Below are positions 7,570-16,140 of a stretch of DNA of 64,000 nt, in pieces (positions within the stretch are counted from its first letter, which is position 1; each line of letters begins with the position of its first letter). The notes beneath the pieces were generated by a model. That model was not told the origin of the DNA and made no database searches. It was given only the letters and a program-made list of their open reading frames with translations. The DNA comes from Ancylobacter radicis (lineage in GTDB: Bacteria > Pseudomonadota > Alphaproteobacteria > Rhizobiales > Xanthobacteraceae): NCBI RefSeq assembly GCF_018449475.1, contig NZ_JAHCQH010000015.1, positions 496,001 through 560,000 on the forward strand, given 5' to 3'. The translations under genes were made by a program, and so were the position numbers.

Positions 7570-8913
7570 ATGACGGAGCGCGGCCTTTTCTCGCGGCGCG
7601 GGCTGCTCGCCGGCGGCGCGGCGCTGCTGGCCGGGCCGGCGATCGGCACGGCGCTGGCCCAGAGCGTGGCCGAGGTCGACATTGCCATCATCGGCGGCGG
7701 AGCGGCGGGGATCGCCGCCGGGCTGAGGATCGCGCAGGCCGGGCGCAGCCATGTGCTGCTGGAGGCCGGCGAGCGGCTCGGCGGGCGGGCGCGCACCGAT
7801 ACGGCCTTCGGCCTGCCCGTTGATCTTGGCACCGCCAGCTTCGGGCGGGCTGGCAGCGGGCTGGCGAGCGCCGCCGGCGCGGCGGGGCTGCCGGTGAGCG
7901 GGCTGCCGGGCGACCGGCTCTATGTCGACGGCCATCCCGCGTCCGAGAGCGCCTATGATGGCTTCAGCGCCGCGCTGGGCCGGGCGCGCCGGGATATCGT
8001 GACGGCAGCGGATGCGGGCCGCGATGTCGCGGTCGCCCGCGTGCTGCCGCCGCCCGGCCCGTGGTCGGCCCTCGCCGCCGCGCGATTGGGGCCGCTCGCC
8101 CTCGGCAAGGAGCTCGACGCGCTCTCGACCCTCGATCTCGCTTTGCGCGACGTGCCGCCGGACGACGCGACGAGCCCGCTCGGCGTCGGGGCGCTGATCG
8201 AGGCGCTGGGCGCGGGGCTGAACCGGCAGACCCATGCCACGGTCAACCTCATCACCAATAGCGGGCGCTACCACACGCTCTCCATCGCCGGGCAGCGCAC
8301 GACGATCCGCGCCCGCGCCATCGTCCTCGCCGTGCCGGCACCGGTGATCGCGGCCGGCGCGATCCGCTTCAACCCGGTGCTGCCGCCCCGCCTCCTCGCG
8401 GCCTTCCGGGCCTTTCCAGCCGGGACGCTGGAGCAGGTCGGCTTCCTGCTGCCGGGCAATCCGCTGGAACTTGAGCCGGATGAGGGCGTGCTGGCCAGCC
8501 GCGACGGGACCGCGCCCGGCGCACGGCTGCGCGGGCGCATCAACGGCTCGGACCTGCATGTGCTGACCTTTGGCGGCGCGCCGGCCCGCGCCATCGCCGA
8601 GAAGGGCGAGGCGGCGGCGCTGGAGCTTGCCCGCGCCTTCCTCGACCGCGCTTTTGGCGGCGGGGTGGGCGAGGCGGTCCGCGAGGTGGTCGCCTCGCGC
8701 TGGAGCGCCGATCCGCTGTTTCGCGGCGCGATGGCCAGCGCCATGCCCGGACAGGGCGCGCTGCGCCGGCTGTTCGGCGATCCCGTGCAGAACCGCATCT
8801 TCCTCGCCGGAGAGTACACCTCGCTCACCGACTGGGGCACGCTGGCGGGCGCCTTCGCCTCGGGCGAAGTGGCTGCCGCCAAGGCGCTGCGTGTGGTGGG
8901 CGGCCCGGCCTGA
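7570..8913 (+). CDS. Exported FAD-dependent amine oxidase (flavin monoamine oxidase family)
   Basis: A 447-residue flavoprotein. The N-terminus is a twin-arginine signal (SRRGLLAGGAALL, cleavage near ALAQ at residue 31), so a folded FAD-bound enzyme probably goes to the periplasm. The dinucleotide fold follows ([21 protein letters not shown]), then the second FAD contact LLEAGERLGGRARTD. The C-terminal signature is IFLAGEYTSLTDWGTLAGAFASGEVAA. These are hallmarks of the amino-oxidase superfamily (monoamine, polyamine or amino acid oxidases); the substrate cannot be read from sequence. No electron-transfer partner is adjacent. The 3' flank is a palindromic repeat. Confidence 0.85.
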   Translation: MTERGLFSRRGLLAGGAALLAGPAIGTALAQSVAEVDIAIIGGGAAGIAAGLRIAQAGRSHVLLEAGERLGGRARTDTAFGLPVDLGTASFGRAGSGLASAAGAAGLPVSGLPGDRLYVDGHPASESAYDGFSAALGRARRDIVTAADAGRDVAVARVLPPPGPWSALAAARLGPLALGKELDALSTLDLALRDVPPDDATSPLGVGALIEALGAGLNRQTHATVNLITNSGRYHTLSIAGQRTTIRARAIVLAVPAPVIAAGAIRFNPVLPPRLLAAFRAFPAGTLEQVGFLLPGNPLELEPDEGVLASRDGTAPGARLRGRINGSDLHVLTFGGAPARAIAEKGEAAALELARAFLDRAFGGGVGEAVREVVASRWSADPLFRGAMASAMPGQGALRRLFGDPVQNRIFLAGEYTSLTDWGTLAGAFASGEVAAAKALRVVGGPA

Positions 8914-8928
8914 ACCGCTCCAACCACC

Positions 8929-9018
8929 GTCATCCGGCCGCCGGCGCAGCCGGAGAGCCGGAATCGCTCCCGGAACAGCCGACGATCCCGGATCGGCCTG
9001 ACGGCCGTCCGGGATGAC
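8929..9018. repeat. GTCAT...ATGAC palindromic repeat, divergent copy
   Basis: It starts GTCATCCGGCCG and ends with GGCCGTCCGGGATGAC, with CCGGC-rich hairpins between. The GTCAT/ATGAC termini match the repeats at 90-192 and 13140-13223 but the inner arms differ. It lies between the convergent amine oxidase and pheT genes and may help end both transcripts. Confidence 0.6.
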
Positions 9019-9033
9019 GGCTAGCCGGCTACG

Positions 9034-11439
9034 TCACCCGCGCAGCGTGGCGCCGGTCTTCTTGGCGACGTCGGCGACGATGCGGGCCGCCACCGCCTCG
9101 ATCTCCGCGTCGGTCAGCGTCTTCTCGCGCGGCTGGAGCGTGACGGAGAGCGCCACCGACTTCTTGTCGGCCTCAATCCCCGGCCCCTCATAGACGTCGA
9201 ACACGTTCACCGCCGTGATCAGCTTGCGATCAACGCCGGCCGCCGCCTTGACGATGTCGCCCGCCGCCACGGAACGGGCGACGACGAAGGCGAAGTCGCG
9301 CTCCACCGGCTGGAAGGCCGCGAGGTCGAGCAGCGGCTTCACTCGCGTCGCCTTGGCCTTGGGCTCGGGGATGCGGTCGATCAGCAGCTCGAAGCCGACA
9401 AGGGGGCCATCGGCATCGAGTGCCTCCAGCACCGAGGGGTGCAGTTCGCCGAAATGGCCGATGGCGTTCGGCCCGAGCCGGAAGGTGCCGGAACGGCCGG
9501 GATGGAACCAGGCCGGGGCGTCGGTCGAGATCTGCAGATTGGCCACCGGCGCGCCGCAGGCGGCGAGCACCGCCAGCGCGTCCGCCTTGGCGTCGAAGGC
9601 ATCGACGCTCATCGCCTTGGCCGACCAGTGGCGCCCCGCGCCCGCCGGCTTGGCGGTGGCGCGGCGCAGGCCGGTCGCGGCCATGAACTGGTCCTGCGGG
9701 CGGGCGCCCTTGAAGATCTGCCCGACCTCGAACAGCGCCACATCGCCCTGCCCTCGGTCGGCATTGGCCTGCGCGGCGCGGATCAGCCCCGGCAGCAGGC
9801 TCGGGCGCATGTCGGAGAGGTCCGAGGCAATCGGGTTGGCGAGCGCCAGCGCGGGCTGGCCGCCGCCGAACGCTTCCGCCTGCGCCTTCGGCACGAAGGA
9901 CCAGGTGACGGCCTCGACCAGACCACGCGCGGCCAGCGCACGCTTGGCCTTGCGGGTGCGCAATTGCAGCGTGGTCAGCACCGGCTTGCGGGCGGTCTCG
10001 TCACGCGGGAAGGGCAGCGAGGGCACGCGGTCGAGACCGGCGATGCGGATCACCTCTTCCACGAGATCCGCCTTGCCCTCGATGTCGCCGCGCCAGCTCG
10101 GCGGGGTGACGCGCACCGTGCCGCTGGTGCCCTCAACCGTGAAGCCGAGGCGGGTCAGCGTCGCCACCTGCTCGGCATCATCAGCCACCAGGCCGGTGAG
10201 CTTTTCGGTGAGGCTGAGCGGGAACTCGATGACGCGCGTGGTGTCCGGCACCGCGCCGGCCAGCACGACCTGCGACGGCTCGCCGCCGCACAGATCGAGG
10301 ATGAGCTTGGTCGCCAGTTCCAGGCCGGGAACGGTGAAGGCCGGATCGATGCCGCGCTCGAAGCGGAAGCGCGCATCCGAGTTCAGCCCGAGCTTGCGGC
10401 CGGTCTGGGCGATGTTGATCGGCTCCCACAGGGCGGATTCGACGAGCACGTCGACGGTCGCCTCGTCGCAGCCGGATTCCTCGCCGCCCATGACGCCGGC
10501 CAGCGATTCCACCGCCTTGTCATCGGCGATGACGCACATCGTCTCGTCCAGCGCATAGGTCTTGCCGTCGAGCGCCAGCAGGCTCTCGCCCGCCACCGCG
10601 CGGCGCACAACGAGGTTACCGTGCACCTTGCCGGCATCGAACACATGCAGCGGCCGGTTGCGGTCGAAGGTGAGGAAATTGGTCACATCCACCAGCGCGT
10701 TGATGGGCCTGAGCCCGATGGCGCGCAGCTTGGCCTGCAGCCAGTCCGGCGAGGGGCCGTTCTTCACGCCGCGAATGAGCCGCAGCGCGAAGGCCGGGCA
10801 CGGCGCATCGGCCGCAATCGTCACCGTGACCGGGCACGGGAAGCTGCCTGCCACGGGCGCGATCGGCGCCTCGATCAGCGTGCCGACGCCAGCGGCGGCG
10901 AGGTCACGGGCAATGCCGAAAATGCCGAGCCCATCCGCCCGGTTCGGCGTCACCGCGATCTCGATGACGGGATCGCCGAAGCCGGCCCAATCGACATAAA
11001 CAGCACCGACCGGCGCGTCGGCCGGCAGGTCGATGATGCCGTCATGGTCCTCGGAGAGCTGCAGCTCAGCCGCCGAGCACAGCATGCCCCGGCTCTCGAC
11101 GCCGCGAATGGTGCCGATGCCGAGCGTGATGTCCTTGCCGGGAATATAGGTGCCGGGCGGGGAGAACACGCTTTTCATGCCGGTGCGCGCGTTCGGCGCG
11201 CCGCACACCACCTGCACGGGCTCGCCCACGCCGGTATCGACCCTGCAGACGCGCAGCTTGTCGGCATTGGGGTGCTGTTCGGCGGAGACCACATAGGCGA
11301 TGGAGAAGCCCTTGAGCTTGGCCGCCTTGTCCTCGACGCCCTCGACCTCGAAGCCGATGCGGTTCAGCGTGCCCGTCACATCGTCGAGCGTGTAGTCGCC
11401 GGACAGGTGCTCACGCAGCCAGGAGAGGGTGAATTTCAT
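9034..11439 (-). CDS. pheT: Phenylalanine--tRNA ligase beta subunit
   Basis: Beta subunit (801 aa) of the alpha2-beta2 synthetase. Domains in order: EMAP/OB-type tRNA-binding domain (about 40-150, with [19 protein letters not shown]), B3/4 editing domain (about 210-380, with [23 protein letters not shown]), B5 domain (about 400-475), catalytic-like core, and C-terminal FDX-ACB anticodon-binding domain (about 705-800, with [12 protein letters not shown]). The length is typical. It follows the unknown gene at 11455-12018 by 15 bases and forms one unit with pheS. Confidence 0.96.
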   Translation of the reverse strand: MKFTLSWLREHLSGDYTLDDVTGTLNRIGFEVEGVEDKAAKLKGFSIAYVVSAEQHPNADKLRVCRVDTGVGEPVQVVCGAPNARTGMKSVFSPPGTYIPGKDITLGIGTIRGVESRGMLCSAAELQLSEDHDGIIDLPADAPVGAVYVDWAGFGDPVIEIAVTPNRADGLGIFGIARDLAAAGVGTLIEAPIAPVAGSFPCPVTVTIAADAPCPAFALRLIRGVKNGPSPDWLQAKLRAIGLRPINALVDVTNFLTFDRNRPLHVFDAGKVHGNLVVRRAVAGESLLALDGKTYALDETMCVIADDKAVESLAGVMGGEESGCDEATVDVLVESALWEPINIAQTGRKLGLNSDARFRFERGIDPAFTVPGLELATKLILDLCGGEPSQVVLAGAVPDTTRVIEFPLSLTEKLTGLVADDAEQVATLTRLGFTVEGTSGTVRVTPPSWRGDIEGKADLVEEVIRIAGLDRVPSLPFPRDETARKPVLTTLQLRTRKAKRALAARGLVEAVTWSFVPKAQAEAFGGGQPALALANPIASDLSDMRPSLLPGLIRAAQANADRGQGDVALFEVGQIFKGARPQDQFMAATGLRRATAKPAGAGRHWSAKAMSVDAFDAKADALAVLAACGAPVANLQISTDAPAWFHPGRSGTFRLGPNAIGHFGELHPSVLEALDADGPLVGFELLIDRIPEPKAKATRVKPLLDLAAFQPVERDFAFVVARSVAAGDIVKAAAGVDRKLITAVNVFDVYEGPGIEADKKSVALSVTLQPREKTLTDAEIEAVAARIVADVAKKTGATLRG

Positions 11440-11454
11440 GGGAGAGCCCTAACG

Positions 11455-12018
11455 TTACGCTTGTTTGCTGTTCGGGGCGTCGCTGGCCCAGCGGTAGCCC
11501 TTCTCACCGGTTCCGTCGCCGAACCAGGCGAGCGGTACGTCATCAGCAGCGATGAGGAACTCGATACCGATATTGCGCTTCTTGACCATGTCACGGGCGG
11601 TCTTCCGATAATCGAGAATCTTACCTTGGCGGTAGGACAGGTCCGTACGCGACTTGTGCAGCGCCACCTTCGCGCCAGCTTCAATAGCCTTGATGACTTC
11701 TTCCTCGGATACGATCCAGGAGCCTGTCCAGAAGAAGCCCTCACCATCGGTACTGACGCCACGATCGTTCTCGCAGACGAAGTGGAATTCGCGCACAACA
11801 TCCCGGCCCGTGCGCCGGACGGGAGAGGATTTAGCCAAGGTCGCCCTGCCCGATGAGGCGGTACCGCGAGGGGCCGGGCCGCGCTCGGCCAGCACCTCCT
11901 CGCATCGGGCGGCGATGTCCGAGGCGCCGCGCTTTTCGGCATTGGCGAGGAGCTGCTTGAGCTGGGGCGTTTCCATCCCGCGCAGACGCTCGATGGACCA
12001 GTCGGGTGCCTTGATCAT
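11455..12018 (-). CDS. Unknown protein encoded between pheS and pheT
   Basis: A 187-residue protein I do not recognise. Its ATG overlaps the pheS stop as ATGA, and pheT starts 15 bases after its stop, so it is in the pheST transcript. Residues 8-50 ([21 protein letters not shown]) look like a small helical SAP- or Rho-N-like motif; a linker rich in Ser/Arg/Thr follows; residues 75-187 are a mixed alpha/beta region with [21 protein letters not shown] and [20 protein letters not shown]. The 120 bases at 11521-11640 are 54% G+C by hand count, well below the flanking genes, suggesting later insertion. A nucleic-acid-related role is a guess. Confidence 0.8.
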   Translation of the reverse strand: MIKAPDWSIERLRGMETPQLKQLLANAEKRGASDIAARCEEVLAERGPAPRGTASSGRATLAKSSPVRRTGRDVVREFHFVCENDRGVSTDGEGFFWTGSWIVSEEEVIKAIEAGAKVALHKSRTDLSYRQGKILDYRKTARDMVKKRNIGIEFLIAADDVPLAWFGDGTGEKGYRWASDAPNSKQA

Positions 12019-13115
12019 ACGCTGAGCCCTCCCGCGAGCGTCGGGAAGTCGAGCGGGCGGAACCCGTAATGGGACAGCCAGCGCACATCCGCCTCGAAGA
12101 AGGCGCGCAAATCCGGCATCCCGTATTTCAGCATGGCGATGCGGTCGATGCCCATGCCCCAGGCGAAGCCCTGATACTCGTCCGGGTCCAGCCCGCAATT
12201 GCGCAGCACATTCGGGTGGACCATGCCGCAGCCGAGGATCTCCAGCCAGTCCGAGCCCTCGCCGAAGCGGATCTCGCCCGGACGGGAACGGTCGCACTGG
12301 ATGTCGACCTCCATGGACGGCTCGGTGAACGGGAAGAAGGACGGGCGGAACCGCATCTTGACGTTGTCGACCTCGAAGAACGCCTTGCAGAACTCCTCGA
12401 GGATCCACTTCAGGTGGCCGAGATTGGAGCCCTTGTCGATGACCAGCCCCTCGACCTGATGGAACATCGGCGTGTGGGTCTGGTCGCTGTCCGAGCGATA
12501 GGTGCGGCCGGGGCAGATGACGCGGATCGGCGGCTTCTTCGACAGCATGGTGCGCACCTGCACCGGCGAGGTGTGGGTGCGCAGCACGAGGCGCGAGCCA
12601 TCCTCCTTGGTCGGCAGATAGAACGTGTCGTGCATCTCGCGCGCCGGATGCCCCTCGGGGAAGTTCAGCGCGGTGAAATTGTGGAAGTCGTCCTCGATGT
12701 CCGGGCCTTCCGCCACCGAGAAGCCCATATCGGCGAAGATCGCGGTGAGTTCGTCGATCACCTGGCTGATCGGGTGGAGGCGGCCCGTCTCGGCGCTCGC
12801 CTCGCGCACCGGCAGGCTGACATCGACGCGCTCGGTCTCCAGCCGCTTGGCCAGCGCGGCGGCCTTCAACGCGGTGCGGCGGGCGGTGAGGCCCTCATTG
12901 AGCCGGTCGCGCAGGCCGTTGATCGCCGGCCCGGCGGTCTTGCGCTCGTCCGGGGTCATGCCTCCCAGCCCCTTGAGCAGCTCGGAGACCGAGCCCTTCT
13001 TGCCGAGGGCGGCGATGCGCACCGCTTCCAGCGCGGCTTCATCGGCGGCGGCAGCGATGGCGGCGAGAAGCTCGCGCTCCAGCGCGTCGAGATCGGGAAG
13101 GGCGGCGACGGACAT
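12015..13115 (-). CDS. pheS: Phenylalanine--tRNA ligase alpha subunit
   Basis: Catalytic alpha subunit (366 aa). The N-terminal coiled coil (about 1-85) binds tRNA. The class II core has motif 2 ([12 protein letters not shown] and [25 protein letters not shown]) and motif 3 near the C-terminus ([22 protein letters not shown]). [13 protein letters not shown] is the usual signature. The start at 13115 has CGAGG upstream; an open frame continues to 13220 through the palindromic repeat but is not family sequence. Its stop overlaps the next gene by four bases. Confidence 0.96.
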   Translation of the reverse strand: MSVAALPDLDALERELLAAIAAAADEAALEAVRIAALGKKGSVSELLKGLGGMTPDERKTAGPAINGLRDRLNEGLTARRTALKAAALAKRLETERVDVSLPVREASAETGRLHPISQVIDELTAIFADMGFSVAEGPDIEDDFHNFTALNFPEGHPAREMHDTFYLPTKEDGSRLVLRTHTSPVQVRTMLSKKPPIRVICPGRTYRSDSDQTHTPMFHQVEGLVIDKGSNLGHLKWILEEFCKAFFEVDNVKMRFRPSFFPFTEPSMEVDIQCDRSRPGEIRFGEGSDWLEILGCGMVHPNVLRNCGLDPDEYQGFAWGMGIDRIAMLKYGMPDLRAFFEADVRWLSHYGFRPLDFPTLAGGLSV

Positions 13116-13139
13116 GAATGAACCTCGAAACGTGGCGAC

Positions 13140-13223
13140 GTCATCCCCGGGCGCGGCCCGGGGATCCACGCCTTGCAGGCGCGGACGAAAGGCAGGAATG
13201 GCCGGGCCAGGCCCGGCCATGAC
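13140..13223. repeat. GTCAT...ATGAC composite palindromic repeat, copy 2
   Basis: GTCATCCCCGGGCGCGGCCCGGGGATCCACG-type left half and GGCCGGGCC-a-GGCCCGGCC right half, ending CATGAC. It is closely similar to 90-192. It lies between the candidate pheS promoter and the pheS start, so it would be transcribed as two stable hairpins in the pheST leader. Confidence 0.75.
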
Positions 13224-13250
13224 GGCGTGAAGCGGGGGCGATCAGGCGCG

Positions 13251-13279
13251 CTTATAGCCGGACGCGTTTGAGGCGCAAA
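13251..13279 (-). promoter_or_regulatory. Candidate promoter of pheS-orf-pheT
   Basis: On the minus strand TTTGCG (13279-13274), 17-base spacer, TATAAG (13256-13251). It lies just downstream of the rplT terminator and upstream of the repeat element. Confidence 0.4.
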
Positions 13280-13290
13280 GCCGCCAACGC

Positions 13291-13320
13291 AAAAAGCCCC
13301 AACGCTTGCGCGCGGGGCTT
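13291..13320 (-). terminator. Intrinsic terminator after rplT
   Basis: On the minus strand AAGCCCC ... GGGGCTTTTT, a stem of about seven base pairs with a 15-base loop and a U run, 33 bases past the rplT stop. Confidence 0.8.
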
Positions 13321-13352
13321 CCGGCAGTTTCGGTCCCGGCAATGACGGGAGA

Positions 13353-13721
13353 TCAGGCGGCCTGCTTTTCCAGCGCGGCCTTGGCCTGCTCGACGAGGGC
13401 CTTGAAGGCCTCCGGCTCACGGATGGCGATATCCGAGAGCACCTTGCGGTCGACTTCGATCCCGGCCTTGCTGAGACCGTCGATAAAGCGGCCATAGGTG
13501 AAGCCGAGTTCGCGGGTGGCCGCGTTGATGCGCTGGATCCAGAGCGCGCGGAAATTGCGCTTCTTCACCTTGCGGTCGCGATAGGCGTATTGCTGCGCCT
13601 TCTCGACGGCCTGCTTCGCGATGCGGATAGTATTCTTGCGGCGGCCAAAATAGCCCTTCGCCGCCTTGAGCACTTTCTTGTGCTTGGCGTGTGAAGTTAC
13701 GCCGCGCTTGACACGTGCCAT
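13353..13721 (-). CDS. rplT: 50S ribosomal protein L20
   Basis: Large-subunit assembly protein that binds 23S rRNA (122 aa, very basic). The N-terminus [19 protein letters not shown] and the internal [31 protein letters not shown] are family hallmarks. It follows rpmI by 33 bases. In E. coli and Bacillus L20 represses its own operon by binding the leader RNA; the leader before rpmI here contains hairpins that could serve a similar role. infC is not adjacent in this window. Confidence 0.97.
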   Translation of the reverse strand: MARVKRGVTSHAKHKKVLKAAKGYFGRRKNTIRIAKQAVEKAQQYAYRDRKVKKRNFRALWIQRINAATRELGFTYGRFIDGLSKAGIEVDRKVLSDIAIREPEAFKALVEQAKAALEKQAA

Positions 13722-13754
13722 GGGATTTTCTCCTGGTACTGGCTAAGGCTGGCG

Positions 13755-13955
13755 TCAGCCGTTGGGCAGAAAGAACTTGCGAACGTTGAAGGCATCACGC
13801 TCGGACATGACCGTGGTGCCGCGCTGATCGCGGATCTGCTTGTTGGTGCGCTTGATCATGCCATGGCGCTTGCCTGCCTGGGCCATGATCACCTTGCCGG
13901 TCCCGGAGAGCTTGAAGCGCTTCTTCGCTCCGGACTTGGTCTTCATCTTGGGCAT
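13755..13955 (-). CDS. rpmI: 50S ribosomal protein L35
   Basis: Small basic ribosomal protein (66 aa) with the family start [22 protein letters not shown] and a C-terminal [10 protein letters not shown]. It is first in the rpmI-rplT operon. A Shine-Dalgarno-like GGAGATCGAG lies directly before the ATG. Confidence 0.97.
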   Translation of the reverse strand: MPKMKTKSGAKKRFKLSGTGKVIMAQAGKRHGMIKRTNKQIRDQRGTTVMSERDAFNVRKFFLPNG

Positions 13956-13982
13956 TTGGCTCGATCTCCACGGCCGGCAACG

Positions 13983-14059
13983 CTCCCGCGAGGGAGGATC
14001 CGGCTCAAGCTAGTGTGAGCATTCGAACCGCCACGGCAGCCCTAGTGGCCGGGCGGTTC
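13983..14059 (-). promoter_or_regulatory. Structured rpmI-rplT mRNA leader
   Basis: Two inverted repeats lie in the leader: GAACCGCC...GGCGGTTC (14025-14032 with 14052-14059) and CTCCC-tcgc-GGGAG (13983-13996, as read on the minus strand). L20-binding leaders regulate this operon in other bacteria by established work; whether this leader binds L20 is inference. Confidence 0.4.
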
Positions 14060-14072
14060 TTGAAGGCCGCAC

Positions 14073-14101
14073 CCTGTACAGGAGCGCACCGATTATTTCA
14101 A
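14073..14101 (-). promoter_or_regulatory. Candidate promoter of rpmI-rplT
   Basis: On the minus strand TTGAAA (14101-14096), 17-base spacer, TACAGG (14078-14073). It is the best sigma-70-like match in the 210-base gap between the SH3-domain gene and rpmI. Confidence 0.35.
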
Positions 14102-14166
14102 GTGCACGACAGCGCGGGGCGGGAGCGATAGGCGGCCCGGACGCGCCGGGCCGCCTATTGTTTCGG

Positions 14167-14994
14167 TCATTCGCAGCCCGGCAGGTTGCGGTTGCGGGCG
14201 CACAGATCCATGCCCGGCTGCTTCTGCGGCGGCTGGTACTGCCCCTGCGGGGGGCGCTGCTGCGGCGGCTGACCCTGCGGCGGACGCTGCTGGGGCGGCT
14301 GGCCCTGCGGGGGCCGGTTCTGCGGCGGCTGGCCCTGGGGAGGACGCTGCTGCGGGGGCTGACCCTGCGGAGGACGGTTCTGCGGCGGCGGACCACCCTG
14401 CGGCGGACGCCCGTTCCAGTTGCCCTGCTGCGGCGGGCGATAGCCGGGACCACCCGGCCCACCATAACCGGGACCACCGTAACCTGGGCCACCCGGGCCG
14501 CCATAGCCGGGACCGCCATAACCCGGCCCGCCATAGCCCGGACCACCCGGCGGCGGCGGACGATAGCCGGAACCCGGCGGCGGGCCATAACGGCGCGGCG
14601 GCGGGGGACCCCAGCGGTCATTGTTCGAATACCAGGACCGGCCGCGATAATAGCGGCCCCAATAATCGCCGAAGCTGAAGGCGACGATCGGCACGCCGAT
14701 GGTCGGCGCGTATTCCTCGAACTCGACGCGGCGGCCGCGATAATCATATTCCAGATAGCGCGCCGCGACCCAGCCGCGGGCCCCGCGCCAGTCGACATCG
14801 CACCAGCTATAATCGTCGAGGCAGCCGAAAATGCCGAGCGGCGTGCCCCCTTCCAATACGACCACCACCGGATAGGAGGTGCTGGGCCCCGCGCGCAGAT
14901 TGACATCCGTCGTCACGAAGCCCCGCTGCTGGGCAAAGGCCGACCCGCCGAGCGCCAGCAGCATGAAGGCCGCGCCCGCCAAAATTCTCTTCAT
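14167..14994 (-). CDS. Exported SH3-domain protein with Gly/Pro/Gln-rich repeats
   Basis: A 275-residue secreted or periplasmic protein. A signal peptide (MKRILAGAAFMLLALGGSAFAQ) is followed by a bacterial SH3 domain (about 24-95) with VNLRAGPSTSYPVV and CDVDWRGARGWVAARYL. Residues 96-150 hold an aromatic/Arg segment, then come GGPGY pentapeptide repeats (about 155-185) and RPPQGQPPQ(Q/N) decapeptides (about 205-260). It ends in a short conserved-looking CARNRNLPGCE with two cysteines. The start at 14994 has GGGAGA upstream. Such SH3b proteins are usually linked to cell wall or matrix binding; the exact role is unknown. Confidence 0.8.
   Translation of the reverse strand: MKRILAGAAFMLLALGGSAFAQQRGFVTTDVNLRAGPSTSYPVVVVLEGGTPLGIFGCLDDYSWCDVDWRGARGWVAARYLEYDYRGRRVEFEEYAPTIGVPIVAFSFGDYWGRYYRGRSWYSNNDRWGPPPPRRYGPPPGSGYRPPPPGGPGYGGPGYGGPGYGGPGGPGYGGPGYGGPGGPGYRPPQQGNWNGRPPQGGPPPQNRPPQGQPPQQRPPQGQPPQNRPPQGQPPQQRPPQGQPPQQRPPQGQYQPPQKQPGMDLCARNRNLPGCE
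14221..14400. repeat. 30-bp tandem repeats inside the SH3-protein gene
   Basis: Four in-register 30-bp units occupy 14251-14370, with degenerate units on both sides. They encode the RPPQGQPPQ(Q/N) decapeptide, so copy-number change would keep the frame. Confidence 0.8.
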
Positions 14995-15257
14995 CAAAAA
15001 AATCTCCCAACGTTGCCTGACATACAACGCCGACCGGGGGCTAAAGGAGCCCCGCTCTGGGGCGGAATCGTGTCACGCAGGGGCAGGCGCCTGCGATGGC
15101 GCGAATATTTCCGGCGCAATGCCGGGCGAAAGGGGAAAGCCGCCCCCGCTCCCTCTGCGGCACGTTGCGTGTGACCGGCGAAGCGGACAGGATGCGCGCC
15201 ATCCATTACCGCCCCCACCCGCGCGTCTCCCCGCCCTTTTCCCGGAAACCTGTCTCC

Positions 15258-16064
15258 ATGTCGTTCGGCACGCTGTTCGAAGCCTTTCTGCTCGGCCTTC
15301 TGGAAGGCTTCACCGAGTTCCTTCCGGTGTCCTCGACCGGGCATATCCTGCTCGCCGGGCATTTCCTCGGCTTCGAGAGCCAGGGCAAGGTGTTCGAGGT
15401 GGTGATCCAGCTCGGCGCGGTGCTCGCCATCATCACCGTCTATTTCCAGCGATTCCTTCAGGTGCTGGTGACGCTGCCCTCCAGCCCGCGCTCGCGCAAT
15501 TTCGTGCTCGGCATCCTCATCGCCTTCCTGCCGGCGGCGGTGATCGGCGTCCTGCTGCACGGCTTCATCAAGGAAGTTCTGTTCGAGTCGCCGGCGCTGA
15601 TCTGCGTCACGCTCATCCTCGGCGGCATCGTGCTGCTCTGGGTCGACACGCTGAAGATCAAGCCGGTCTATACCGACGCCATGGCCCTGCCCCCGCTGCT
15701 GGCGCTGAAGATCGGCTTCATCCAGTGCCTCGCGATGATTCCGGGCACGTCGCGCTCGGGCTCGACCATTGTCGGCGGGCTGCTGCTCGGGGTGAGCAAG
15801 CCGGCGGCGGCGGAATTCTCCTTCTTCCTCGCCCTGCCGACCATGGCCGGCGCCTTCGCCTATGACCTCTACAAGAACCGCAACCTGCTGAACGCGGACG
15901 ACGCGCTGCTCATCGGCGTCGGCTTCATGGCCGCCTTCATCTCGGCGGTCATCGTGGTGCGCGGCCTGCTCGCCTTCGTCTCCAAGCACGGCTACACGCC
16001 GTTCGGCTGGTGGCGCATCGCGGTGGGCGGCATCGGGCTGGTGGCGCTCGCCCTGGTCGGCTGA
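15258..16064 (+). CDS. uppP: Undecaprenyl-diphosphatase
   Basis: Integral membrane phosphatase (268 aa, BacA/UppP family) that recycles undecaprenyl pyrophosphate for peptidoglycan and glycan synthesis and can confer bacitracin resistance. The active-site motifs are present: [18 protein letters not shown] near the N-terminus and [12 protein letters not shown] near residue 165, with the catalytic Ser/Arg. Several further transmembrane helices reach the C-terminus. The start at 15258 is where family homology begins; an in-frame upstream stretch back to 15096 is not family sequence and no strong Shine-Dalgarno is visible. Confidence 0.95.
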   Translation: MSFGTLFEAFLLGLLEGFTEFLPVSSTGHILLAGHFLGFESQGKVFEVVIQLGAVLAIITVYFQRFLQVLVTLPSSPRSRNFVLGILIAFLPAAVIGVLLHGFIKEVLFESPALICVTLILGGIVLLWVDTLKIKPVYTDAMALPPLLALKIGFIQCLAMIPGTSRSGSTIVGGLLLGVSKPAAAEFSFFLALPTMAGAFAYDLYKNRNLLNADDALLIGVGFMAAFISAVIVVRGLLAFVSKHGYTPFGWWRIAVGGIGLVALALVG

Positions 16065-16082
16065 AGACCGGCAGGCCCCACG

Positions 16083-16117
16083 AAAAAGCCGCCGGGAGCA
16101 TCCTCCCGGCGGCTTTT
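16083..16117. terminator. Bidirectional intrinsic terminator between uppP and the NDUFA9-like gene
   Basis: A perfect 11-bp stem GCCGCCGGGAG/CTCCCGGCGGC (16088-16098, 16103-16113) is flanked by AAAAA and TTTT. It can end both convergent transcripts. Confidence 0.9.
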
Positions 16118-16140
16118 CATATTCAGGCCTGCGAAGACGC

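Noticed and set aside
12018-13115. Search for a Phe-rich leader peptide or T-box before pheS
   Set aside because: No Phe codon run with a Shine-Dalgarno followed by a terminator was found between 13116 and 13290.
14221-14400. Regular 30-bp repeats that could suggest a CRISPR array
   Set aside because: There are no unique spacers; the units are directly tandem and encode a decapeptide in frame inside a gene.
15076-15096. Palindrome CAGGCGCCTG upstream of uppP
   Set aside because: Short G+C-rich palindromes are expected by chance in this composition, and nothing links it to a regulator.
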